NCBI GenBank assembly: GCA_019233755.1
Contig: JAFAMD010000065.1
Span: 25,598 to 89,597 of the forward strand
DNA length: 64,000 bases
Reading direction: 5' to 3'
Origin: Acidobacteriaceae bacterium
GTDB taxonomy: Bacteria > Acidobacteriota > Terriglobia > Bryobacterales > Bryobacteraceae
The notes under the pieces are model-generated. The model worked only from the letters and a program-made list of their open reading frames with translations. It was not told the origin of the DNA and ran no database searches. Within the stretch, counting starts at the first letter, position 1. The number at the start of each line of letters is the position of its first letter. Position numbers and translations under genes: made by a program. Below are positions 45,433 through 54,831 of the stretch, piece after piece.

Positions 45433-46542
45433 ATGACTGAAACTTCTGAATCGGATCTCACGATCACTTATGGTCGAATGAATAACCGAGGCATGTCTCA
45501 TCTTCCTTACCGCAACTTCGTCCACTTGAGCCAGAGCGAAGCGCACGAACTTATGCGCCGCATGCTTTCGGGCGAGATGAGCACGGAGGGCATAGCTGAG
45601 GTCCTCAGCTTCTTACGGCGCAAAGGCGAAACCATTGCTGAACTTGTCGGCTTTGCCAGCGCGATTCGCGAGATGAGTGAGCCGATCGAAATCGACCAGA
45701 GCAGCGAGCCTGTTTTGGACACCTGCGGTACGGGAGGCGACGGGACCAACTGCTTCAACATCTCCACCGCTGCGGCTTTTGTGGTCGCTGGTACGGGCCT
45801 GCGCGTCGCCAAACACGGTAACCGCCGCATCTCCAGCCAGAGCGGGAGTGCGGATGTTCTGGAGGCCTTGGGAGTGCCGATCGATCTTTGCGGCGCCCAG
45901 GTGGCCGAATGCATCCGGGAGACCGGTATGGGCTTCCTTTACGCCCCATTGCTTCATCCTGCGGTGAAACATGCGCAAGAAGCACGCCTGATGCTGAAAG
46001 GCCGCACCGTTTTCAATCTCCTTGGCCCGCTTACCAATCCTGTGCGGGCCCGCGTACAGCTCATCGGCGCATTTTCCGTGCGCGCTGCTGAAATGCTGGC
46101 GCAGGCGTCTGCACGGCTGGGAATCGAAAACGCCTTTGTAGTGCACGGAGCGGATGGTCTCGATGAAGTCAGCACGACCGGGATGACCACCGTGTTCCAG
46201 GTGGAGGACAGCAGAGTGCAAAAAGGCCGCTGGGTGCCTTCGGACTTTGGCGTTCCGCATGCGGCCATTGACGATCTTAAGGGCGGTGACCCTGAGACGA
46301 ACGCCAGTATCATTCGGTCCGTTCTGGAGGGCGAGCCGGGACCGCATCGGGATATCGTGCTGGTAAACTCCGCAGCCGCGCTTTTTCTAGCGAGGCGGGC
46401 CATCGATTTAAAATCGGCCGTCGCGCTGGCGGCGGAAACGATCGACAGCGGAGCGGCACGGCGCAAGTTGGAGTTGTTGGTGGAGTTTACGGCGCGGCTC
46501 AACCGCCGCCACGTCAATGTACAAAGTCAGACCAACGGCTAA
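45433..46542 (+). CDS. trpD: Anthranilate phosphoribosyltransferase
   Basis: The 369-residue enzyme transfers the phosphoribosyl group from PRPP to anthranilate in tryptophan synthesis. LDTCGTGGDGTNCFNISTA is the PRPP loop, and AKHGNRRISSQSGSADVLEALG is the second conserved box. The exact start is unclear: 45433 follows a short ORF, while 45478 and 45493 are alternative ATGs nearer the conserved core. No other trp gene lies nearby; aroF is divergent. Confidence 0.92.
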   Translation: MTETSESDLTITYGRMNNRGMSHLPYRNFVHLSQSEAHELMRRMLSGEMSTEGIAEVLSFLRRKGETIAELVGFASAIREMSEPIEIDQSSEPVLDTCGTGGDGTNCFNISTAAAFVVAGTGLRVAKHGNRRISSQSGSADVLEALGVPIDLCGAQVAECIRETGMGFLYAPLLHPAVKHAQEARLMLKGRTVFNLLGPLTNPVRARVQLIGAFSVRAAEMLAQASARLGIENAFVVHGADGLDEVSTTGMTTVFQVEDSRVQKGRWVPSDFGVPHAAIDDLKGGDPETNASIIRSVLEGEPGPHRDIVLVNSAAALFLARRAIDLKSAVALAAETIDSGAARRKLELLVEFTARLNRRHVNVQSQTNG

Positions 46543-46553
46543 GAAACTTTCGC

Positions 46554-47561
46554 ATGAAGGCTTTTGAGATTCAGGAATTCGGAATAGACAAGCTGGCTCT
46601 GGTGGATCGGGAAACCCCGCGCCCAGGGCCGGGCGAAGTTCTGGTTCGCCTGAAGGCAGCCTCGCTCAACTATCGCGATTACCTCGTGGTTGGGGGCGCC
46701 TACAACCCGAACTTGAAACGTCCCCTTGTGCCGCTCTCGGATGGCGCCGGCGTGGTGGAAGAAGCGGGCCCGGGTGTGACGCACTTCAAAAAAGGCGATC
46801 GTGTGATGAGTTGCTTCTTTCCGGCCTGGCTGGATGGTCCTCCTACGCCTGAAACGGTCAAGCCTGCCCTTGGAGGGAACGTTGATGGCGTGCTCAGGGA
46901 ACATGCGGTGTTCCGCGAAGATGGCCTGGTCCACACGCCCAAGAATCTGTCTGACGAGGAGGCAGCGACGCTCCCCTGCGCCGGTCTGACCGCCTGGCAT
47001 GCACTCTTCGAAAACATACTGGCGCAGCCCGGTGAAACCGTCCTCCTGCAAGGCACCGGCGGCGTTTCCATCTTTGGGCTGCAGTTCGCGCATGCAGCCG
47101 GCCTACGCACCATCGTCACTTCAAGCAGCGATCAGAAGCTGGAGCGAGCCCGTAAGCTCGGCGCCGACGAGGTGATCAATTACAAGAAAACTCCCGAGTG
47201 GGATGAGGAAGTGAGGAAACTAACCGCCGGTCAGGGTGTCGATCACGTCATTGAAGTCGGGGGCAGCGACACCATTCCTCGTTCCTTGAACGCGATCCGC
47301 ATGCAGGGGACCATCAGTGTAATCGGCATCCTTAGCGGCGTGGAGCCGACCATCAGTCCGAGTCGGATCCTGCAAAAAAGCGTGCGCGTCCAAGGTATTT
47401 ACGTCGGTTCACAGGCCATGTTTAAGCGCATGAACCATGCTGTTGAGTTTCACAAAATCAAGCCAGTGATAGACCAGGTTTTTCCATGGACTGAGGCCAA
47501 GGAAGCACTCCGCCACATGGAATCCCAGCGGCACTTCGGCAAGATTTGCCTGAAATTCTAA
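46554..47561 (+). CDS. Quinone oxidoreductase-like MDR dehydrogenase
   Basis: The 335-residue medium-chain dehydrogenase has GEVLVRLKAASLNYRDYLVVGG and LSDGAGVVEEAG as in quinone oxidoreductases, and the Rossmann motif LLQGTGGVSIFGLQFAHAAG. It lacks the catalytic zinc cysteine seen in true alcohol dehydrogenases. It probably reduces quinones or enones with NADPH. It follows trpD by 11 bp and may be co-transcribed, although no functional link is known. Confidence 0.85.
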   Translation: MKAFEIQEFGIDKLALVDRETPRPGPGEVLVRLKAASLNYRDYLVVGGAYNPNLKRPLVPLSDGAGVVEEAGPGVTHFKKGDRVMSCFFPAWLDGPPTPETVKPALGGNVDGVLREHAVFREDGLVHTPKNLSDEEAATLPCAGLTAWHALFENILAQPGETVLLQGTGGVSIFGLQFAHAAGLRTIVTSSSDQKLERARKLGADEVINYKKTPEWDEEVRKLTAGQGVDHVIEVGGSDTIPRSLNAIRMQGTISVIGILSGVEPTISPSRILQKSVRVQGIYVGSQAMFKRMNHAVEFHKIKPVIDQVFPWTEAKEALRHMESQRHFGKICLKF

Positions 47562-47583
47562 TCACAACGCATGACGCGCCGCT

Positions 47584-48960
47584 TTATTCAAAAGGCACGT
47601 CTTCGTCGCCGGTATCAGCAGACAAATTCTCGAACTTGGTGAAGCGGTTTAGATAAGCGAGCTTGATGCGCCCGGTAGGGCCGTTGCGCTGCTTGGCAAG
47701 GATCAGCTCAGCCAGGCCTTTCAGGCTTTCCTTGTCCGGCCGGTACACTTCTTCGCGGAAGATGAATCCCACCATGTCGGCATCCTGCTCGATCGACCCC
47801 GATTCGCGCAAGTCGCTGAGCATGGGGCGATGATCCCCGGGGCGCGTTTCGGGTGCGCGGCTGAGCTGCGAGAGCACCAGGAAGGGCACGCGCAGTTCCT
47901 TGGACATCAGCTTGAAGCCGCGGGAGAGCGAACTGATTTCCTGCACGCGATTCTCAAAACGGCCGCGCCCCTGCATGAGCTGCAGGTAATCGATGACTAC
48001 CAGCCCGAGATCCTGTTCGGCCTGCAGGCGCCGCAGCTTGGAATGCACGTCCATTAGGTTGGTGCCGGCCGTATCGTCGATGTAAATCGGCGACTCTACG
48101 ATCTTGTAGAGCGCATCCTGCAGCGAATGCCGCTCCTCCGCGTTTAGGTAGCCCGCGCGAAAACGCTGCTGGTCGACTCTGGCGGTCGCGCAGATTAAAC
48201 GGGTCAGCAGCGATTCCTTCGACATTTCGAGCGAGAAGACCGCTACCGCCTTCGGATTCTGCGGGTTCATTGCCACGTGTGAGGCGATGTTCAGCGCGAA
48301 GGCTGTTTTACCCATCGCCGGCCGCGCCGCCAGGATAAAGAGCTCGCCTTCACGCAATCCGCCGGTCATCTCGTCGAATTTCAGGAACCCGCTGCCGATG
48401 CCCTTAATCCGCTTGCTGACGTCCAGGAACGCATTGATGCCGCCTTCGTATTCGGTGACGATCTGGGCGGGGCTCGAAAGCGCGTTCTTCGATTGGACAT
48501 CGCCGAGCTTCATGAACGCGTCTTCGGCTGCGCCCAGGATCTGCGTGGGCTGCTCCTCGCCGGTGAGGCAGCGGTTGATGGTGTCCTGCGAAACCGCGAT
48601 GATGCGCCGCAGCAGCGCTTTTTCTTTTACAATTCCGACGTAGCTCTCGAGATTTACGAGCCGCGGCAATCCGTCGTCGAGAGAGACCAGGTAGCTCAGG
48701 CCGTCAACCGACTGCAGCTGGCCTGCCCGCATGAGTTCGTTCGCGAGCGTGACACGGTCGATCTTCTCGCCGCGCTCGTGCAGCTCGCTCATGCGCAGAA
48801 AGATGCGCTTATGTTTCTCGAGGCTGAAGTCGTCCGCGCTCAGGGTTCCTGCTACCTGCAGGAACGCTGTATCGCTGCTCATGATGGCTCCGAGCACGAA
48901 GCGTTCGGCGTCCAGATTGTCGGGAAGTGGATGGTCCAGACTTATATCGCGTACGGCCAT
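47584..48960 (-). CDS. dnaB: Replicative DNA helicase
   Basis: The 458-residue helicase has the N-terminal primase-interaction domain (LPDNLDAERFVLGAIMSSD) and a RecA-like C-terminal domain with Walker A LAARPAMGKTAFALN and Walker B VIDYLQLM. It unwinds DNA at the replication fork. Start 48960 (ATG) was chosen over a TTG six codons upstream. The divergent region holds the his promoter. Confidence 0.95.
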   Translation of the reverse strand: MAVRDISLDHPLPDNLDAERFVLGAIMSSDTAFLQVAGTLSADDFSLEKHKRIFLRMSELHERGEKIDRVTLANELMRAGQLQSVDGLSYLVSLDDGLPRLVNLESYVGIVKEKALLRRIIAVSQDTINRCLTGEEQPTQILGAAEDAFMKLGDVQSKNALSSPAQIVTEYEGGINAFLDVSKRIKGIGSGFLKFDEMTGGLREGELFILAARPAMGKTAFALNIASHVAMNPQNPKAVAVFSLEMSKESLLTRLICATARVDQQRFRAGYLNAEERHSLQDALYKIVESPIYIDDTAGTNLMDVHSKLRRLQAEQDLGLVVIDYLQLMQGRGRFENRVQEISSLSRGFKLMSKELRVPFLVLSQLSRAPETRPGDHRPMLSDLRESGSIEQDADMVGFIFREEVYRPDKESLKGLAELILAKQRNGPTGRIKLAYLNRFTKFENLSADTGDEDVPFE

Positions 48961-48978
48961 GTTGGGGGACCCGATCAA

Positions 48979-49167
48979 CTTAACCGAGTTCGGTGCCGGG
49001 CTTCAACGGCGAAGATCCAAAAAGATTTTTCTTCCACAATGCCTGCCTGATATGTCAGCGAGCCGGAGTGCGAAATTGACCGGATTTCCACAATCTTTCC
49101 TATCACATTTTCGCCTGGAAATGTTTTACCTGCGCGAGCCGAGAACCGCTTGTTATACTGCGGTTTG
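48979..49167. other. dnaB-his intergenic region
   Basis: About 190 bp between divergent dnaB and the his leader. The his -10 is at its right end. The rest presumably carries the dnaB promoter; I see no clear hexamers for it and no repeat. Confidence 0.5.
49151..49159 (+). promoter_or_regulatory. Extended -10 promoter of the his operon
   Basis: TGTTATACT is an extended TG element plus -10 TATACT. No -35 is visible. The leader ATG lies 9 nt later, so the leader peptide would be translated from a nearly leaderless mRNA. Confidence 0.55.
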
Positions 49168-49218
49168 ATGATTCGCAACGCCCATCGCCATCTTCATCAC
49201 CATCATCCGGTGGATTAG
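49168..49218 (+). CDS. hisL: Histidine operon leader peptide
   Basis: The 16-residue peptide MIRNAHRHLHHHHPVD has six histidines, four in a row. It closely resembles the enterobacterial hisL peptide (seven consecutive His, then Pro-Asp). It precedes an intrinsic terminator and hisI. Ribosome stalling at His codons when charged tRNA-His is scarce would block terminator formation. The codons are visible in the sequence; the mechanism is inferred from the known his system. Confidence 0.85.
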   Translation: MIRNAHRHLHHHHPVD

Positions 49219-49257
49219 AAGGCGAGTCTGCGTTCAATTTTTTTCCAATTGCAACCG

Positions 49258-49280
49258 GCCCGCCGACAGGCGGGCTTTTT
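49258..49280 (+). terminator. his attenuator terminator
   Basis: GCCCGCC and GGCGGGC are perfect 7-bp arms with loop GACA, followed by TTTTT. It lies between hisL and hisI. Upstream CCGGT (49207-49211) can pair with ACCGG (49254-49258), and CAATT with AATTG flanks a T-run (49234-49251). These are candidate antiterminator elements. Confidence 0.85.
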
Positions 49281-49297
49281 CATTGTGGGTTAAATCG

Positions 49298-49699
49298 ATG
49301 AGCGAAAGTATCGGGAGCGAACTACTCGATTTCGGCAAACAGGACGGCTTGATCACCGCCGTCGTTCAGGACGCTCGTACGCGCCGCGTGTTGATGGTCG
49401 GTTACATGAACCGCGAGGCGTTTGACAAGACCGTCTCGACCGGGCACGTGACATTCTTTAGCCGTTCGCGCCGGAAGCTTTGGACGAAGGGCGAGAGTTC
49501 GGGCCACTACCTCGTTCTCAAGTCGATACGCACGGATTGCGACGGCGACGCGCTGCTGGTGGAAGCGGACCCCATCGGACCCGGCGTGTGCCATGCCGGC
49601 TATGAGAGCTGCTTCTATCGCGTGCTTCAGAATGATCAATGGGTGGAGGCGGATCAGCGCGCCTATGATCCGGATGCCGTTTACGGAGCAAAGCAGTGA
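49298..49699 (+). CDS. hisI: Phosphoribosyl-AMP cyclohydrolase
   Basis: The 133-residue enzyme opens the adenine ring of PR-AMP (third step of the pathway). It contains the HisI motifs [31 protein letters not shown], and the metal-binding cysteines and acidic residues in [10 protein letters not shown] and [14 protein letters not shown]. There is no HisE domain, so pyrophosphohydrolase must be elsewhere. ATG 49298 was chosen over an upstream TTG. Its stop overlaps hisG. Confidence 0.95.
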   Translation: MSESIGSELLDFGKQDGLITAVVQDARTRRVLMVGYMNREAFDKTVSTGHVTFFSRSRRKLWTKGESSGHYLVLKSIRTDCDGDALLVEADPIGPGVCHAGYESCFYRVLQNDQWVEADQRAYDPDAVYGAKQ

Positions 49700-50565
49700 A
49701 GCTGAAACTCGGCATCCCGAAGGGCAGCCTCGAAAACGCGACCATCGATCTGTTCCGCCGCGCGGGCTTTAACATTACCACCAGCACGCGCAGCTATTTC
49801 CCGGCCATCGACGACCCCGAGATCGAGTGCATGCTCATTCGCGCCCAGGAGATGGCTCGCTACGTGGAAGACGGCGTGCTCGATGCCGGACTTACCGGAC
49901 GTGACTGGGTGGAGGAGAACGAAGCGCAGGTCGAAACCGTGGCGGATCTCGTATACGCCAAGCAGAGCTTCGGAAAAGTGCGCTGGGTGCTCGCTGCCCC
50001 GGAAGCCTCGCCGTACCGCACGGTTGAGGATCTTCAAGGCAAGATCATTGCGACCGAACTCGTCAGGACAACGGAACGCTATCTTGCGAGCAAGGGCGTG
50101 AAAGCTCGTGTGGAGTTCAGTTGGGGTGCAACCGAGGTGAAGCCTCCCGAGCTGGCCGACGCCATTGTGGAAGTAACCGAAACCGGCTCCTCGCTGCGAG
50201 CCAACAAACTCCGCATCCTCGAGACCGTTCTTGAATCAAATACCCAGTTGATCGCGAATTGCGGTGCCTGGCGCGACGATTGGAAACGCCGCAAGCTGGA
50301 GGACATCAAGCTGCTCCTCGAAGGCGCCATCAGCGCCCTCGGCAAGGTAGGCCTGATGTTGAACGTGCGCCGGGAAGATTTGCCAGCAGTCATCAACGTA
50401 CTTCCCGCGCTGAAGAACCCTACCATCTCGCAGTTGAGCGATGAAGCGTGGGTTGCGGTGAACACCATCCTCGAAGAAACCACGGTGCGAAGCATTATCC
50501 CGCGTCTGAAAGATGCCGGTGCGCAAGGCATCGTCGAATATCCGCTGAACAAAATAGTGATGTAG
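49696..50565 (+). CDS. hisG: ATP phosphoribosyltransferase, long form
   Basis: The 289-residue enzyme catalyses the first committed step. Its length and C-terminal ACT-like segment ([21 protein letters not shown]) show the hexameric long form that does not need HisZ. The PRPP loop is [16 protein letters not shown]. It has GTG start at 49696 overlapping the hisI stop. Feedback inhibition by histidine through the C-terminal domain is a family property. Confidence 0.95.
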   Translation: MKLKLGIPKGSLENATIDLFRRAGFNITTSTRSYFPAIDDPEIECMLIRAQEMARYVEDGVLDAGLTGRDWVEENEAQVETVADLVYAKQSFGKVRWVLAAPEASPYRTVEDLQGKIIATELVRTTERYLASKGVKARVEFSWGATEVKPPELADAIVEVTETGSSLRANKLRILETVLESNTQLIANCGAWRDDWKRRKLEDIKLLLEGAISALGKVGLMLNVRREDLPAVINVLPALKNPTISQLSDEAWVAVNTILEETTVRSIIPRLKDAGAQGIVEYPLNKIVM

Positions 50566-50570
50566 GCGCG

Positions 50571-51842
50571 ATGATCCCGATCTTCAATCTCGCCAAGGAA
50601 TTTGAGAACTACTCAAAGGATCTCCCGTGGGGTATCAAGTGGGAGCGGGGGCGCGCGGATTCGAAATATGAAGAAGCGGTTTGTCCTATCATCCAGGCGG
50701 TCCGCAGCGAAGGTGATGCCGCGCTGTTGCGGTACGCGCGAGAACTGGACGGGCTGGGTGATCAACCGCTCTGTGTTTCGGAAGACGAACTTGATGCTGC
50801 CGCCGCCGCGATGAGCCCGGAGGTGCGCCGTGCTGCCGAGACAGCCATCGTCAACATTGGGGAGTTCGCAAAGGCGCAGTTGCCGCGCGAGTATTTCGAA
50901 GAGTTCTCGCCGGGCCGCAAACTCGGCTGGATTGTTCGTCCGTTATCGGCTGTCGGCTGCTATATTCCTTCCGGCCGTTACCCGCTGCCGTCCACGCTCT
51001 TGATGACCGCGGTTCTGGCGCAGGCGGCGGGTGTGCCGGACATCCGCATTACGTCGCCCCGGCCGTCGATAGAAATCCTCGGCTGCGCGCATATGCTCGG
51101 CATAAGGGAGGTGTATCGCGTGGGCGGCGCGCAGGCCATTGCCGCTTTGGCCTTTGGAACGGACAGCATCCGGCGCGTGGATCGCATCGTCGGTCCTGGG
51201 AACGCCTACGTCGCGGCAGCTAAGAAATTGGTGGCCGGCGAAGTCGGTATCGATTTCATCGCCGGGCCAACCGAAATCCTGATCCTTGCCGCCGGGGGCG
51301 ATCCCAAAGTAATCGCGGCCGATATGCTCGCGCAGGCGGAACATGACACCATCGCCAGCGCAATGCTGTTCACCACCTCGGAATCGCTTGCGCAGGCTGT
51401 CTCGGTAGAACTCGAGCGTCAGCTCGAAACGCTGCCAACCGCTGATGTCGCCCGTCAGTCCATCGATCAGGCCAGCATGATCATGATTTTTCCCGACATG
51501 GAAAAAGCCATTCAGGCCGCAAACACTGTTGCCCCGGAACACCTCAGCCTGCATGATCCATCGCTGTTGCCGAAAATAGAAAACGCGGGGACAGTGTTTC
51601 TGGGCCAGAATTCGCCCGAGTCTGCCGGCGATTACGCGGTTGGCCCCAGTCATGTCCTGCCGACTAGCGGTGTGGCTCGTCTGCGCGGTGGGCTCTCCGC
51701 TGCCGATTTTGTCAAGGTGATTGCCATTCAGCAACTCTCGCCATCTGCCCTGAATGAACTCGCGCCTGCCATCACTACGCTCGCGCGAGCGGAAGGTCTG
51801 GAGGCGCATGCCCGCGCCGTGGAGGTTCGTTCTGTCCGTTAA
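50571..51842 (+). CDS. hisD: Histidinol dehydrogenase
   Basis: The 423-residue enzyme performs the last two oxidations. Motifs include VGGAQAIAALAFGT, VDRIVGPGNAYVAAAKKLV, IDFIAGPTEILILA, and the zinc and catalytic residues in AEHDTIASAML and APEHLSLHD. It starts 5 bp after hisG. Confidence 0.96.
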   Translation: MIPIFNLAKEFENYSKDLPWGIKWERGRADSKYEEAVCPIIQAVRSEGDAALLRYARELDGLGDQPLCVSEDELDAAAAAMSPEVRRAAETAIVNIGEFAKAQLPREYFEEFSPGRKLGWIVRPLSAVGCYIPSGRYPLPSTLLMTAVLAQAAGVPDIRITSPRPSIEILGCAHMLGIREVYRVGGAQAIAALAFGTDSIRRVDRIVGPGNAYVAAAKKLVAGEVGIDFIAGPTEILILAAGGDPKVIAADMLAQAEHDTIASAMLFTTSESLAQAVSVELERQLETLPTADVARQSIDQASMIMIFPDMEKAIQAANTVAPEHLSLHDPSLLPKIENAGTVFLGQNSPESAGDYAVGPSHVLPTSGVARLRGGLSAADFVKVIAIQQLSPSALNELAPAITTLARAEGLEAHARAVEVRSVR

Positions 51843-52944
51843 ATCTGCAATAGACGAAAACAACGCAATCGAATCCGGGGCCACGCCCACCCTGGCGCCG
51901 CTCGCCCCGCGTGAGGCCGTGCTTCGCATGAGCCCGTATCATCCGCCAACCGGCGGCCGCCGCAACAAACTGCGCCTCGACTTCAACGAAAATACGGTCG
52001 GCGCACCGCCGCACGTCATTGACTTCATCAAGCGCTTCCTTACGGCCGCGGATCTCAGCATGTATCCGGAGTACGATAACGCGCGCGAAGATCTCTCGCG
52101 GCACTTCGGGGTGGCGCTCGACGAACTCACGCTGACGAACGGCACCGATGAAGCGATCCAGCTTCTGATGAACACTTACGTGAATGCCGGCGACGAGGTC
52201 ATCATCCTGCGCCCCTCTTACGCGATGTACCGCTTCTACGCACAGCTGGCGGGCGCCTCCATTACGGAGATCGATTATCGCCCCGGCGATCTTGCATTTC
52301 CGCTGGAAGCGTTGCTCGAAACCATCACGCCTTCCACCCGCGCAGTGCTGATCAGCAATCCGAACAACCCGACCGGTACGGGGATTGATGGGAAGGGCAT
52401 CGAACGGATTCTCGAAAAGGCCACCAACGCCGCCGTTCTGATCGACGAAGCTTACTACGAGTTCAGCGGCGTGACGGTTCTCCCTGCGCTTACGGAGTAC
52501 CCGAATTTGTTTGTCAGCCGCACCTTTTCGAAAACCTACGGGATGGCGGCGATGCGTTGCGGCTGCCTTTTCTCGCAGGCGGGCAACATGGAGCACGCGC
52601 GCAAGGCGCAGTCGCCCTACAGTGTGAATGCGCTGGCCGCCATGGCCGCGCGCATCGCCGTCGAGGATCAGAAATTTGTCGAAGAGTACGTGCTTGAGGT
52701 GCTTGCGGCCCGTGAACTCTTATACGTGGGCTTCGAGAAACTGAATATCCCTTACGTTGCCAGCCAGGCGAATTTTGTTCTGTTTCAAGCCGGCGACCGG
52801 GCTGTTGCCATTCGCGACGAACTGCGCAAGCGTGGGGTTCTCGTCCGGGACCGCAGCTATGAGCTCCCCGGGTGCGTTCGCGTGACGGTCGGCACGCGTG
52901 ATCAGATCCGTCGATTCCTCGACGAGTTGGAGCAGATTTGGTAG
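51808..52944 (+). CDS. hisC: Histidinol-phosphate aminotransferase
   Basis: The 378-residue PLP enzyme has NPNNPTGTGI, the lysine region SRTFSKTYGMAAMRCG and LRLDFNENTVG at the N-terminus. The start is uncertain: ATG 51808 overlaps hisD by 35 bp and has GGAGG just upstream; GTG 51919 and ATG 51928 are alternatives and still keep the conserved core. It overlaps the HAD gene start by 7 bp. Confidence 0.93.
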   Translation: MPAPWRFVLSVKSAIDENNAIESGATPTLAPLAPREAVLRMSPYHPPTGGRRNKLRLDFNENTVGAPPHVIDFIKRFLTAADLSMYPEYDNAREDLSRHFGVALDELTLTNGTDEAIQLLMNTYVNAGDEVIILRPSYAMYRFYAQLAGASITEIDYRPGDLAFPLEALLETITPSTRAVLISNPNNPTGTGIDGKGIERILEKATNAAVLIDEAYYEFSGVTVLPALTEYPNLFVSRTFSKTYGMAAMRCGCLFSQAGNMEHARKAQSPYSVNALAAMAARIAVEDQKFVEEYVLEVLAARELLYVGFEKLNIPYVASQANFVLFQAGDRAVAIRDELRKRGVLVRDRSYELPGCVRVTVGTRDQIRRFLDELEQIW

Positions 52945-53657
52945 AAGATCCTCAGCAGCGGCCGCCCGAAGTGCTCGTATTCGACATGGATGGCGTACTT
53001 GTCGAAGTCACGCAATCCTATCGCGAAGCCATTCGCGAAACGGTACGGCACTTTACCGGCGAGACGGTCTCGCACGATTTAATTCAGGATTTCAAAGATG
53101 CAGGCGGCTGGAATAATGACTGGCTGCTTTCGCACCGGTTCATTGCCGATCGCGGCAAGCATGTGGAATACGCGGATGTGGTCGACTACTTCAATTGCGT
53201 CTTCCTCGGAGCCAATGGGGACGGCCTGATCCGCTATGAAAAGTGGATGCCTTCCTCCGGCTTGTTCGACCGGCTAGCGCAATACGCTTCGCTCGCGATC
53301 TTTACCGGCCGCGCGAAGTACGAAGCCGATGTTACGCTTCGCCGTCATGCGGAAGGCGTGCGCTTCGATCCCATCGTTACTGATGAAATCGTCGCCAATC
53401 CGAAGCCTGCACCGGATGGGCTCGAGCTCATCCGCCAGCATTACCCCGACAAGCACATGTGGTACCTCGGAGACACAGTAGATGATGCGCGCAGCGCCCA
53501 GTCTGCCGGCGTGCCGTTCATCGGCGTTGCAATGCCCCACAGCCCGCGGCACGCGCAGAATGCCGAACTGTTACGCTCTCTAGGCGCCTTCGCCGTTCTT
53601 CAGGACATTAACGAATTGGAAGGGCTCGTGCGCTCTGCGCATGAACGCGTGAGATGA
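52938..53657 (+). CDS. HAD phosphatase in his operon, probable histidinol-phosphatase
   Basis: The 239-residue HAD subfamily IA protein has motif [19 protein letters not shown], motif II AIFTGRA, and motif [13 protein letters not shown] plus [15 protein letters not shown]. It starts at TTG 52938 within hisC and stops in hisB, so it is in the coupled chain. Because HisB here is only the dehydratase and no other histidinol-phosphatase (HisN or PHP type) is in the operon, this gene is the natural candidate for that step. A similar HAD group occurs beside IGPD genes in cyanobacteria and haloarchaea, from memory. Not proven. Confidence 0.75.
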   Translation: MVEDPQQRPPEVLVFDMDGVLVEVTQSYREAIRETVRHFTGETVSHDLIQDFKDAGGWNNDWLLSHRFIADRGKHVEYADVVDYFNCVFLGANGDGLIRYEKWMPSSGLFDRLAQYASLAIFTGRAKYEADVTLRRHAEGVRFDPIVTDEIVANPKPAPDGLELIRQHYPDKHMWYLGDTVDDARSAQSAGVPFIGVAMPHSPRHAQNAELLRSLGAFAVLQDINELEGLVRSAHERVR

Positions 53658-54241
53658 GAGAAGCTTCGCTGGAGCGGAATACCAAAGAAACGCAGATCAC
53701 GGGCCGCCTGGCAATCGAAGGCACCGGCAGCTACCAGATTTCCACCGGTGTTCGCTTTCTGGATCACATGCTCGAGCTTTTCAGCAAACACGGCGGATTC
53801 GATCTGGAAATCAACGCCCGCGGCGATCTCGATGTCGACCAGCACCACACTGTCGAAGACACCGGCATCGTTCTGGGCGATCTCTTCTCCAAGGCTCTCG
53901 GCGACCGCCGCGGTATCAATCGCGCCGGCTACTTTGTTCAGCCCATGGACGAAACTTTGGCCGTCGTGGCGGTAGATCTTGGGGGCCGTCCCGCGCTGGT
54001 ATATGACCAGCAGGTAAGTGTGGTTCATGTCGGGGATCTGCAGACTGAGCTGCTCGAAGATTTCTTCTCCGGCTTCGTGAACCACGCCGGAGCAAACTTG
54101 CACGCGAAGGTGCTCTATGGGCGCTCAAATCATCACAAGATCGAAGGCATTTTCAAATGCTTTGCGCGTGCGATGAAGTATGCCTGCTCCACGGATGAAC
54201 GGTTGAAAGATCAACTCCCTTCAACCAAAGGCTTGCTGTGA
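53654..54241 (+). CDS. hisB: Imidazoleglycerol-phosphate dehydratase
   Basis: The 195-residue enzyme has [17 protein letters not shown] and [16 protein letters not shown], and ends with [18 protein letters not shown], the manganese-binding histidines of IGPD. It has only the dehydratase domain and no phosphatase fusion. Start is ATG 53654 overlapping the HAD gene stop in ATGA. Confidence 0.96.
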   Translation: MREASLERNTKETQITGRLAIEGTGSYQISTGVRFLDHMLELFSKHGGFDLEINARGDLDVDQHHTVEDTGIVLGDLFSKALGDRRGINRAGYFVQPMDETLAVVAVDLGGRPALVYDQQVSVVHVGDLQTELLEDFFSGFVNHAGANLHAKVLYGRSNHHKIEGIFKCFARAMKYACSTDERLKDQLPSTKGLL

Positions 54242-54831
54242 CTACCATCGTCGATTACGGCGCCGGCAACCTTCGCTCTGTCGAAAACACGCTGAGCGAG
54301 CTCAACGCGCGATATACGGTGACGAGCGACCCGGCAGTTGTCGAGACCGCTCGAAAGATCATCCTGCCGGGCGTCGGCCATTTCGGCCAGATGATGACCG
54401 CCATTGACCGCCTCGGGCTGCGCGATGCGCTGCTGGGCCGCATTCAGGCGGGCATTCCCTTCCTTGGCATTTGCATCGGCCTGCAATGCCTCTTTGAAGC
54501 CAGCGAGGAAGCAAACGGCGCTCGCGGCCTTGGCGTTTTCCCTGGCACGGTGAAGCGGTTCTCCGGTCCGGTCCGCATTCCGCACATGGGCTGGAACTCT
54601 CTTACGCGCCTCAAGTCATCCAGACTTCTCGCCGAACTCGACGCTGAGCCGTTCACCTATTTCGCCCACAGCTACTACGCGCCGCTGCTCGGTGCCACTG
54701 CCGCCACGTGCACGTACCTCCACCCGTACACTGCCGTGCTCGAACAGGGGAACGTTTACGCCGTGCAGTTCCATCCGGAGAAATCGGGTCCCGTGGGGCT
54801 TGCCGTGATGCGGAATTTTCTCGAAATCTAG
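54238..54831 (+). CDS. hisH: Imidazole glycerol phosphate synthase glutaminase subunit
   Basis: The 197-residue glutamine amidotransferase has the nucleophile Cys79 in [13 protein letters not shown] and the His/Glu pair in QFHPEKSG. It passes ammonia to HisF. GTG start overlaps the hisB stop by 4 bp. Confidence 0.96.
   Translation: MTTIVDYGAGNLRSVENTLSELNARYTVTSDPAVVETARKIILPGVGHFGQMMTAIDRLGLRDALLGRIQAGIPFLGICIGLQCLFEASEEANGARGLGVFPGTVKRFSGPVRIPHMGWNSLTRLKSSRLLAELDAEPFTYFAHSYYAPLLGATAATCTYLHPYTAVLEQGNVYAVQFHPEKSGPVGLAVMRNFLEI

Noticed and set aside
49283..49297. TTG start of hisI five codons upstream
   Set aside because: It lies immediately after the attenuator T-run; ATG 49298 fits the family N-terminus.
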